DNA of 64,000 bases from Amorphophallus konjac. Taxonomy: Eukaryota > Streptophyta > Magnoliopsida > Alismatales > Araceae. The translations under genes were made by a program, and so were the position numbers. Where the stretch lies: the NCBI GenBank assembly GCA_022559845.1, contig CM040128.1, positions 174,770,413-174,834,412 on the forward strand. The letters are read 5' to 3'. Below the pieces are notes generated by a model. The model did not search any database, had not been told where the DNA came from, and saw nothing but the letters and a program-made list of their open reading frames with translations. Shown piece by piece: positions 55,018 to 64,000 of the stretch. Numbering within the stretch: the first letter of the stretch is position 1; the number at the start of each line of letters is the position of its first letter.

Positions 55018-56957
55018 TTCCTTGGTTTAGTGGCACTCCGTCCTAACCGAGCTACCTTTCCCTTGATTTAGTGGCACTCCGCCCTAACCGAGCTACCTTT
55101 CCCTTGGTTTAGTGGCACTTCGCCCTAGTCGAGCTACCTTCCATGGTTTAGTGGCACTCCACCCTAAACAAGCTACTCTTCCCCTTAGTTTAGTGGCACT
55201 CCGCCCTAACCGAGCTACTCTTCTCCTTGGTTTAGTGGCACTACGCCCTAACCGAGCTACATTTTCCTTGGTTTAGTGGCACTCCGCCCTAACCGAGCTA
55301 CCCTTCTCCTTAGTTTAGTGACACTCCACCCTAACCGAGCTATATTTTCCTTGGTTTAGTGGCACTCCGCCCTAACCGAGCTACATTTTCCTTGGTTTAA
55401 TGGCATTCTTCCCTAACCAAGCTACCCTTCCCTCGGTCCTATGGCATTCTGCCCTGACCAAGCTACCTTCCTTTGGTTAATGGCATTCCGCCCTAACCAA
55501 GCTACCCTTCCCTTGGTCCAGTGGCATTCCGCCCTGATCGAGCTACCTCCCCTTGGTTAATGGCATTTCACCCTAACCAAGCTACCTTCCCTTGGTTTAG
55601 TGGCACTCCGCCCTAACCGAGCTACCTTCTCCTTGGTTTAGTGGCACTCCGCCCTAACCGAGCTATATTTTCCTTGGTTTAGTAGCACTCCGCCCTAACC
55701 GAGCTACATTTTCCTTGGTTTAATGGCATTCCACCCTAACCAAGCTACCCTTCCCTTGGTCCTATGGCATTCCGCCCTGACCAAGCTACCTTCCTTTGGT
55801 TAATGGCATTCCTCCCTAACCAAGCTACCCTTCCCTTGGTCCAGTGGCATTCCGCCCTAACCAAGCTACCTCCCCTCGGTTTGATGGCATTCCGCCCTAG
55901 TCGAGCTACCTTCCATGGTTTAGTGGCACTCTGCCCTAAACAAGCTACTCTTCCCCTTGGTTTAGTGGCACTCCGCCCTAACCGAGCTACTCTTCTCCTT
56001 GGTTTAGTGGCACTCCGCCCTAACCGAGCTACCTTTTCCTTGGTTTAGTGGCACTCTGCCCTAACCGAGCTACCTTTTCCTTGGTTTAGTGGCACTCCAC
56101 CCTAACCGAGCTACCCTTCTCCTTGGTTTAGTGGCACTCCACCCTAACCGAGCTATATTTTCCTTGGTTTAGTGGCACTCCGCCCTAACCGAGCTACATT
56201 TTCCTTGGTTTAATGGCATTCCGCCCTAACCAAGCTACCCTTCCCTTGGTCCTATGGCATTCTGCCCTGACCAAGCTACCTTCCTTTGGTTAATGGCATT
56301 CCGCCCTAACCAAGCTAACCTTCCCTTGGTCCAGTGGCATTCCGCCCTGATCGAGCTACCTCCACTTGGTTAATGGCATTTCGCCCTAACCAAGCTACCT
56401 TCCCTTGGTTTAGTGGCACTCCGCCCTAACCGAGCTACCTTCTCCTTGGTTTAGTGGCACTCCGCCCTAACCGAGCTATATTTTCCTTGGTTTAGTGGCA
56501 CTCCGCCCTAACCGAGCTACATTTTCGTGGTTTAATGGCATTCCGCCCTAACCAAGCTACCCTTCCCTTGGTCCTATGGCATTCCGCCCTGACCAAGCTA
56601 CCTTCCTTTGGTTAATGACATTCCGCCCTAACCAAGCTACCCTTCCCTTGGTCCAGTGGCATTCCGCCCTGATCGAGCTACCTCCCCTTGGTTAATGGCA
56701 TTTCGCCCTAACCAAGCTACCTCCCCTCGGTTTGGTGGCATTCCGCCCTAATCGAGCTACCTTCTCCTTGGTTTAGCAGCATTCCGCCCTAATCAAGCTA
56801 CCCTCTCCTTGGTTAGTGGCATTCCGCCCTAATCAAGCTACCTCCCCTCGGTTTGGTGGCATTCCGCCCTAATCGAGCTTCCTTCTCCTTGGTTAATGGC
56901 ACTTTGCCTTAGCCGAGCTACCCTTCCTTGGTTGATGGCATTCTGCCCTAACCAAGC
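55018..56957 (+). repeat. Tandem array of about 47 units of 38-44 bp after pol
   Basis: Unit like CCTTGGTTTAGTGGCACTCC followed by GCCCTAACCGAGCTAC. Two subtypes alternate: GTTTAGTGGCACT...ACCGAG and GTTAATGGCATT...ACCAAG. Order of subtypes repeats with a superperiod of roughly 810 bp (for example 55438 against 56248 and 55758 against 56568). The array starts 17 bp after the integrase stop. Frames through it only translate the repeat. Confidence 0.95.
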
Positions 56958-57144
56958 TCCCGAAAGAATACAGCACGATGTTGCCGTTACAGGCCTTACG
57001 CCCGAATCGGCGAGAGATCACTCCTTTACGTTAACCTTCAGCCCTTGCTAACGAATGAACTGTTCTGCCCAGCGTAAGGTCTGATGCTCCGGCCGACAGC
57101 CATCTACTGTCAACCAAGGGTCGAACGTCGCACTTCGACCTGCC

Positions 57145-57395
57145 ACCCTACACAAATACAAAAAAAAGAAAGGAAAATGGGGTTGAAAATAGAGATACCC
57201 CGCCAGACTTGCTCCCATATCGGGACAAGTGCAAAAATGGCCGTAACCCAGCTGTGGCGAAAACCCGAAAGGGCGTCGCAGGTAAAATCGGGTACCCCGC
57301 CGCGTGAAAACCCAAAAGGGCGCGCGGGCAAAAGCAAGAGGGGCTGGCTTCGGCGAAAACCCGAAAGGGCGCTTGAGTCAGTAAAGTGGTATTTC
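57145..57395 (+). repeat. 240-bp direct repeat, copy 1
   Basis: Begins with an A-rich run and AAAGGAAAATGGGGTTGAAAA, followed by three spaced GAAAACCCGAAAGGGCG words. Copy 2 is at 57905-58146. Confidence 0.9.
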
Positions 57396-57469
57396 CAAAT
57401 GCCTCTCCTCTTCTCCACCTAATGAAACTCCGGAAGCGACAATCATCAAAGTCCCACCAAAAATCCTTT

Positions 57470-57885
57470 AACAAACCCTTTTCAACCCTCGTCATCATCG
57501 GCGAGATCGGTCGATCTCTACCCTCAACCTGGACCTTACGTCCCTGTTGACAATCTCATCCTTGTTGCGGCAATAACCCGTGCCGACGAACAAACCCTTT
57601 TCGACCCTCGTCATCATCGGCGAGATCATTCGATCCCTACCCCTAAACTTGGACCTTCCGTCCTTGCTAATAAACCCACCTTTGTTTCGGTAGTAACCTA
57701 TGCAGATTAATAAACCCACTTTCAATCCTCGTCATCGTCGGTGAGATTGGTCGATCTTCACCCTTGACACGGATCTTACATCCTTGTTAATAGACCATGT
57801 CCTTTGCTTCGACGTCTAACCAATGTCGACGAATCGAAACAGGATTCGATCCTTGTCATCATTAACAAGGCCAGTCAATATTTTT
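57470..57885 (+). repeat. About 120-bp repeat, 3-4 copies
   Basis: Units have AAACCC..TTTC.ACCCTCGTCATCATCGGCGAGAT then a GGACCTTACGTCC-type stretch, starting near 57472, 57589, 57712 and 57830. Confidence 0.75.
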
Positions 57886-57904
57886 GCGGTCCAGTTCTTC
57901 CGCA

Positions 57905-58146
57905 TCCCGAATCAAAAAAAAAAGAAAGAAAGGAAAATGGGGTTAAAAATAGAGATACCCCGCCAGACTTGCTCCTATGATCAGGACAAGTGCAAAAATG
58001 GCTATAACCCAGCTGTGGCGAAAACCCGAAAGGGCGTCGCAGGCAAAATCGGGTACCCCGCCGCGTGAAAACCCGAAAGGGCGCGCGGGCAAAAGCAAGA
58101 GGGGGCTGGCTTCGGTGAAAACCCGAAAGGGCGCTTGGGTCAGTAA
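57905..58146 (+). repeat. 240-bp direct repeat, copy 2
   Basis: Closely matches 57145-57395, about 745 bp downstream, with the same three GAAAACCCGAAAGGGCG words. Confidence 0.9.
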
Positions 58147-58255
58147 TGTGAATAAAAAAAATGATCATGAATGATGAATAGTGATGAACCATCCTCCGTC
58201 CAGAAGGCCATTTACAGGGTCGAGGCGGAGTCTTCATCCGATATCCCACTTACAT

Positions 58256-58738
58256 ACATCTACCCTTACCCGGTTTTTGTCATCATCGGTAAGACCATCT
58301 ACCCTTTTCGACCCTTGTCACCATCGGCAAGATCGGTCGCTACCCTTACCTGGTTTTTGTTATCATCGGCAAGACCGTCTACCCTTTTCGACCCTTGTCA
58401 CCATCGGCAAGATCGGTCGCTACCCTTACCCTGTTTTTGTCATCATCGGCAAGACCGTCTACCCTTTTCGACCCTTGTCACCATCGGCAAGATCGGTCGC
58501 TACCCTCCCGATTTTGTCATCATCGGCAAGACCGTCTACCCTTTCGACCCTTGTCACCATCGGCAAGATCGGTCGCTACCCTCCCGGTTTTTGTCACCAT
58601 CGGCAAGACCGTCTACCCCTTTCGACCCTTGTCACCATCGGCAAGATCGGTCGCTACCCTTCCGGTTTTTGGCATCATCGGCAAGACCGTCTGCCCCTTT
58701 TCGACCCGTGTCACCATCGACAAGGTCGGTCAACATCT
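58256..58738 (+). repeat. 80-bp tandem repeat, six copies
   Basis: Unit contains CATCATCGGCAAGACCGTCT and CACCATCGGCAAGATCGGTC; the two halves resemble each other, so each unit is itself doubled. CATCATCGG starts near 58281, 58361, 58441, 58520, 58602 and 58675. It lies between the sense pol and the end of the antisense gene. Confidence 0.95.
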
Positions 58739-58739
58739 C

Positions 58740-59092
58740 CCCCAATCAGGGTCAATAATGGAATTACCATGAGCAGCCAGCAGTCACGGTTTCGACGCCT
58801 CTTGTCAGCAAGACCTACGTCTGCGCCAACCTGGCAACCTCTGGAACCCCGTCCCGCGGTGGAGCGAGGCCCCCATCCTTTCCTTGAGAGGGTGGACGCT
58901 CTCCTGCGACACGGACATGGAGGTACTCCCAAGCAGGTCGCCAGAATTTCCACAAGACATAACAGAATGTGAGTGTGGATGTGGACGCCAAAAAAAAAAA
59001 TATAGTGAAGGAAACTTCTATCTTCATTACAAAAAGGGGAAGTGAATACAAAAGGAGCCCTTCTGAGGGGACATATTACAAAGGCGGATCAG
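58740..59092 (-). mobile_element. Region after the antisense gene
   Basis: No gene seen. It includes a run of A at 58990-59000 and would be the 3' untranslated region of the antisense transcript. Confidence 0.5.
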
Positions 59093-60184
59093 CTAAGACC
59101 GCCTGAAGATATCAGCAAAGTCAATAAGCCCAACATGAGGAGCCGCCCCCAGTTCATGGAGCTGCGCTTCCTCTTCCTGAACCCGAGTCACCTCAGTCTC
59201 CAGAGACGCGACTCGGCCCTCCAGCAAAGAAGTTCTTTCGATGCCTTGGACTTTCGCAGCCTCTAGCCGCGGTATCTCGGCTTCTATAGTAGCCAATTCA
59301 GCGTGGAGTTCTTCCCGTCGGCTACGTAGAATGTGCGCCTGGGTTACGGAAGCTTCAACCTGAGCCCTGCTCTCCTGAAGATCAGAGATCAGAGACGTCA
59401 GCTCCGCCTGACAGTCAACTCTCTGTAGTTTGAGGGCCGCCAGCCGGTCGCCCATCATCTTCTCGAGAAAGTCCCGGCGATTCACAAACTTCAACAAGAA
59501 AAGCACCCGCTGGGTCCAGATATCTAGAGGGCAGCCCAGTGCCTGCAGCCCGATCGTCAGTCACGCAGCCACTTCCTTCAACTGGGAGTAAGACAGCGCT
59601 GGCTGAGATTCCACAACCTGACGCAGCATCTCTAGATGCTGCCAGACAAATTCCTCCGATGAGGTAATGCCCAGGGAAGCCGCCGGAGACACCTCGAAGG
59701 TCACTTCCCTGTCTATGGCGGCCCATAAGCCGGTGTCCGGCTCGAAAGAGGAAGATGGAACGGCCGTCAAAGCTGAAGAAGCATATACCACGGCAACATG
59801 TTCCTGCTCCGTCAGACTCCTGTTATGGCTTCTTTCGACAGAGCCCAGAAGGGACGGAGGTTCTAACTCTGGCACCGGCACAAATGGAGTTGCAGAATCA
59901 GGCGCGATCGTCATTATGGCCGCCGGTACAAAAGCAGACCCCCTTTGTGGGTCAACCTCAGCCCTCAACTCTGTCGTCGACGCCAGGGTGAGATTCTCCC
60001 CCGACTGGCTCAGCTCTGAGGGTAATCCCCCAGCAGCCGCATGTATCCTCACCGGCACGGGGCGGAGTAGGGTGATTGTCCCTGAAGGAGATGTGGTGGC
60101 CAGCGGTAGCAGATCCGAGGCCTCTGATGAAACCACAGCAGTACCAGAAGTCGATGCCGAGGAATGAATAGCGGCTTCGGGTTC

Positions 60185-60271
60185 CTGGAATGAAAATTCA
60201 TGTAAACACCAAGGTTGCAAAAAAAAAGAGAGGGGGATATGCGGCTTTGTAAAGGGGCGGACAGGATTTAC
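60185..60271 (-). other. Predicted intron 4 of the antisense gene
   Basis: Donor ATA/GTAAAT, acceptor TTCCAG after a T-rich tract. 87 bp. Phase kept; the intron is also open in frame, so its use is less certain. Confidence 0.5.
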
Positions 60272-60735
60272 TATGATGACAGTATCCATCTCTTCAAGCC
60301 CCTGAAGAGAAGATTCCAATCCTACAGATGAAGCAGCAAAAGGAGGGGTTATCTCCACCTACACGTCCAATCCAGCAAATTCCTCCTGCAACACTCCCTC
60401 GGATGATGCCCTCGGCAGCCTCGGAGGACTGAAAATCAAAGCATCACTTGACAATGTGAATGGATCCGTTGCCCCTTTGTTGTCGGCTGCAGACACTTGT
60501 TCATCACTTTCTGAAGAATGATGGTCGGTCTCTTCGTCAGAAGGGGTGGCAGAGCTACTCGAAGAAATATCTATGCTGATCTCGGGTTGGCCGGCCTCCT
60601 CCGTCGCCTGATGGGACGCTGAGCGGGTGAGCACACGCCGCAATGGGATAGCACCCTTCTTCAGCACAGTCTTATGTCCCGCGGGCTGTGAAGGAGCTTC
60701 CACAACAGGCGCCTTAACCGCCGTGCTGACCACTC

Positions 60736-60822
60736 CTGCCATCACAACAAAACAAGTGCATAAGGCAGGATGGAAAGCTTAATAAAAAGGGGAACCTAAA
60801 GAACCACAATTGTTCAGCTCAC
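60736..60822 (-). other. Predicted intron 3 of the antisense gene
   Basis: Donor GAGG/GTGAGC, acceptor TGGCAG after a TTGTTTTG-rich tract. 87 bp. Phase kept. Confidence 0.65.
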
Positions 60823-61002
60823 CCTCAGCCTCGCTGGCAGGCGTAGGAGAAGGAAGTCTGACATCCTCTTCAACAGTGGGGAGACTCTCCCCTGCAGCTC
60901 CAGCTGTCTCAGTCACCCCTATCGGGGCTATGATGGAAGGCCCTATCTCTCCGGCCTCTAGGGCGGCTTCTTCAGCACATGTGGTGTCAGCCGCTCCTTG
61001 AG

Positions 61003-61088
61003 CTGAGGTCACGCAAAGAAGACGTCAAAAGAATGGAAACGTCATGAAAAGAGCACTCCTTTATACCGCACAGGGAAAATGATGTCAC
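61003..61088 (-). other. Predicted intron 2 of the antisense gene
   Basis: Donor GAAG/GTGACA, acceptor ACCTCAG. 86 bp. Phase kept. Confidence 0.6.
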
Positions 61089-61373
61089 CTTCAGCTGCTT
61101 GTTGAGTGGCTTCTTTCCGAGCGGCAAACTGTTCAAATGATGGCACCTCGGGCAGGGGAGTCTCAGCCGCGTCAGTCGAAGGCCGCTTGGAAGAAGTTTT
61201 CCGAGCTTTCCTCGCTCGGCCTATTGCAACTTTCATTGCAGAAGCCGCTCTCTTTTTGCCAGGCAGCAGTGGAGTAGTAGTCGGCGCTGGTGCAGGGACC
61301 TCAAAATATTCCGGCTTCTGTGCCTGGGAGATGATTTTCCTATAAAGCCCCTGCTGCTTGATATTCGGATGGT

Positions 61374-61449
61374 CTGTCAAGTGAAGCACATGCCATTATG
61401 AAGGAGCTGAGCAACAAACTAGTCAACATGTCAACGGAGGAGCACTTAC
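61374..61449 (-). other. Predicted intron 1 of the antisense gene
   Basis: Donor CAG/GTAAGT, acceptor TTGACAG. 76 bp. Joins two open frames in phase. Confidence 0.7.
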
Positions 61450-64000
61450 CTGCCCGGCCCTTGTAAAAAGATGAGAGTGGCCAATACTGATAAGCCACCT
61501 CCTTACTTCGGGAGGCAGCCTCCCGAACGAGCCAGCATATGTCACCGATCTTTTTGCACCTGTCAACCAGGTCGGCCAGGTCCGCATGTCCGTGGGAAGC
61601 TATACAATGATATAAGCCGAGGTGGTCAAATCCCCAAACATCGGCATAATGAAAAGATACGAATAGAGGCTTGTCCAGAACACTAGCTACAGGGCTCTCA
61701 AGGGTCAGCCCGTGGATGCTCATCAGGACGAACAGCCAAGATGTATGTTGATAGTATGTCGGGGTTCTGTCCTCTCTATTAATAAACGTCCGACACGGGC
61801 AAAAGCGATCCACCTCGCACTTCCATGAAATTGCTTTGGAGAGCGGCTCCTCGTAGGGAACGGGTACTGCTGAAGCTCTAGGCGGGAACCACCAATCTGG
61901 CACAGGTGTTCTAAATTCTACGTGAAAGCATCTTCACTTATGTCAGCAAGCACGGGTATCAGTGGTTCAGCCACTCCCTCCTTGATGGCTTTTCTGCTCG
62001 CTATGTATGTCTCTGCCTCCTTCGGGTGGTGGGAAAATAACCTCTTCAGATGGGCTTCGTCAATGTCAAAAACGGGCCCAGGCTGCTGACTCAGAAAGGT
62101 GCGCTCAGCCACATCCCAGCATGTCATCCGGGCACTGCGGTAGAAGCTCGTGTGAGCATTCCACCATTTTACATACTCTGGAGTGACCCGGGGGACTCGG
62201 TTCGGCATCGGCACTCTGAAAGTATTGGCATCCCGGCGGTGAAAATAGTCCCACCAGGAGCGACCTTCGGCCACAACGGTCGAGCCATGCTTTGACCTGC
62301 TGTCTAAAGGGAACAGGGAGACCGAAGGCGGAATATGCTGACCGTAGCCGAAATTCCGACTGAACCTGAAGGGATAGTAGGGTTCTAAATAAACTGCGCA
62401 CCCCTTTCTGAATACTAAAACACTGGGGCGAATTGATAAAACCTAGTCAATGAGTTCAGGCTCCAAGACTGGTCGGGTCACGGTGTTGCCCGAAATGAAG
62501 TGTGTGAAAGTCTCCACTGCCTCGAGCTTACACTCACGCTGACGGTTCACTAATGGAGAGGAATGTGCAGCCAGATTCCAAAAGTGAATAGTCCCCGCTG
62601 AATCCATCGGAACCCTTGTTAGTCGGCCACAGATGGAGAAGAGTTGCTGGGACACTGGACCCGGTTCAGCACTTGCAAACTCCAGCATTCTGGGATACAA
62701 TGTCATTGTCTGCAAAGTCCGGGGAGCTAGCTCCGAAAATAAGTTGCACACCCATGCATTAAAAAAATGAAACGGCCCCACCGTTCGGAAAGAGCGGGGG
62801 ATCCGATGCCTATGAATATCCCCAATGGATTTGTAAATCAGGCATAGTGCGGCTGGACATATTGCAAGCCGTATGCCCCAAGCCATCTGACAAGTCGGGT
62901 ATATTGCCTCCGGCCTAATAACTGTCTCATCCCCCTACAGGAGGGCAAAAGTACACAGCCAGAAGGTAAGGTAGGCAGCACAATGGGTAAGGGGATCCAC
63001 CCCCATCGGATTCGGCCCCCCGCGGCTTATCCCCCGAAGGGAAGCAGGCAGCTCTGACTTGAACTTAGGTGGTCTGCTGGGCTTACCCGCAACAGGAGCT
63101 ACGTGAGGGAGCTCACTGTACTTCAAAGGGCCGCCGAAGAAATACTGAATCCAATGTCCTGCTCGGACTCTCAGTTTACTGCTCTTCTCCCGGGGCTGAT
63201 ATCCCTTTGAGGATCCCCTATTCAGCGTCAGGCAGAGGGAGCGGTATGCCTTCATCAAGTACCGGTATGAATAGCCGAAGTAATATTCACCTTCGCCGTC
63301 TGTTTCGTCCTTGATGAAGTCATGAATGCATACCTCTTCATAGGGCTCTCCGCCAATCGGCAGGCCCGATAACTATGATAGGCTCCAAAGATCCAGACAG
63401 GTTTCACCTTCTGCTGTATAGAAAGTGTTGAACTGCGGGCAAAATACTTCGAACATGCTGCAGCACAGCCCCTTTGAAATGGGATACCAGAAGCGGGATG
63501 CATACACACTATGGTACACCCCGGCCCTGACCAGCAGCGGTGCATACTCTTTCAGAACATATTCTGTGAATTCCACTGCCCCTACACGAAAGAGATGAGC
63601 ATCTGTCACCTTCGTGTCTGCAAACCACCCAGCTGCCAATTGAAATTTGAACTGAACAGCCAAGCAGTTCAGCACTAACGGTTCCTCTCTGTAGCCCCAC
63701 TTGATGGGCGCCAAGAATAAACCGTAACCGGGTTTCTCCCTGTTAACCCGACCTATGGTGTTGTCCCACCTGGCTGGTGTGAACTCTGGCGCCCGTGTTA
63801 GCATCTTCAGCTCTTCCTCCAGCTCTGTTACCCCTAAGACGGCGTCCCACTTGCGCCGCTCCCCCGGAAGGTAGATGGTATCGCCACGATACACAGAACC
63901 TTTCAAGCTGTCCCGGTCTAGCAACATGGCCCGCTCCACCATCCGAGCCAGCATGACGTCCCTCTTCCCAGAGACGTTGAAGGTACAAATGAAGGGCGCA

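Larger units (their letters stand above)
45477..64000 (+). mobile_element. Tat-lineage Gypsy retrotransposon (3' end outside window)
   Basis: Primer binding site, sense gag-protease-RT-RNase H-integrase (Gypsy order), a 3.7-kb repeat block and a long antisense gene. This layout, with an antisense frame downstream of pol and tandem repeats next to it, is known from the Tat lineage (Retand and Grande types). The 3' LTR is not reached. Confidence 0.85.
59093..64000 (-). pseudogene. Antisense gene of the Tat element, plant-mobile-domain-like, four predicted introns
   Basis: Open at the window edge and read from high to low coordinates. 64000-62100 is one frame with plant-mobile-domain-like wording: WGYREEPLVLNCLAVQFKF, LTHCAAYLTFWLCTF, MAWGIRLAICPAALCLIYKS and PFRFSRNFGYGQHIP. 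After a frame change near 61915 comes SWLFVLMSIHGLTLESPV. Four GT-AG introns of 76-87 bp are predicted (61374-61449, 61003-61088, 60736-60822, 60185-60271), each keeping the frame. The middle exons are Ser/Glu/Pro-rich; the last part (59500-59093) is a coiled coil. In-frame stops: TAG at 63373, 62935, 62443 and 60359 and TGA at 59561. Tat elements often carry such an antisense frame; its role is not established. Convergent with gag-pol. Confidence 0.7.

Noticed and set aside
55764..56048. 94-codon frame with repeated WHSALTKLPPL-like peptides
   Set aside because: Translation of the 41-bp tandem repeat.
58171..58972. Two long overlapping frames of 195 and 263 codons
   Set aside because: They translate the 80-bp tandem repeat; an 80-bp unit without stops stays open in several frames.
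1..64000. tRNA, rRNA or host protein genes
   Set aside because: None recognised on either strand; the tRNA-like matches are only primer binding sites.

Overview
The window is a plant genome segment made almost entirely of LTR retrotransposons nested in one another. I found no host protein gene, rRNA, tRNA or CRISPR array. The Sirevirus-type Copia, Tekay-like and Athila-like Gypsy, and Tat-lineage Gypsy elements together point to a flowering plant; the species cannot be told from what I see.

Layout. 1-5040 is the 3' end of a Sirevirus-like Copia on the + strand, with a 3.2-kb LTR. It sits inside the gag of a minus-strand Tekay-like Gypsy, of which the 3.2-kb 5' LTR (5499-8724) and a gag scrap remain. 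8725-13859 is a patchwork of Copia LTR and 3' noncoding fragments, including an LTR with a tandemly doubled promoter. 13860-15090 and 22440-22706 are two halves of another LTR-like sequence, split by a full-length but decayed Tekay-like Gypsy (15091-22439, minus). 22707-26433 is the 3' part of an Athila-like element (minus).

26434-45476 is a minus-strand, gag-only Copia whose Gag has six CCHC knuckle sites. A complete, younger Sirevirus (32020-42777, minus) lies inside its gag, flanked by a 5-bp target duplication. 45477 to the window end is a Tat-lineage Gypsy (+). It has a sense gag-pol, a block of tandem repeats, and a convergent antisense gene that appears to have four introns and a plant-mobile-domain-like region.

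How the parts work together. The autonomous elements carry the usual Gag, protease, reverse transcriptase, RNase H and integrase, mostly broken by in-frame stops and small frameshifts. The gag-only element could only have moved with enzymes from a relative. The most unusual signals are noncoding. Several LTR families carry their own cluster of short repeated words, often near-palindromic. One word family recurs just upstream of a second, internal promoter-like region in the Sirevirus. Four different Copia LTRs also share a leader module whose paired bases change together, suggesting a conserved RNA structure.
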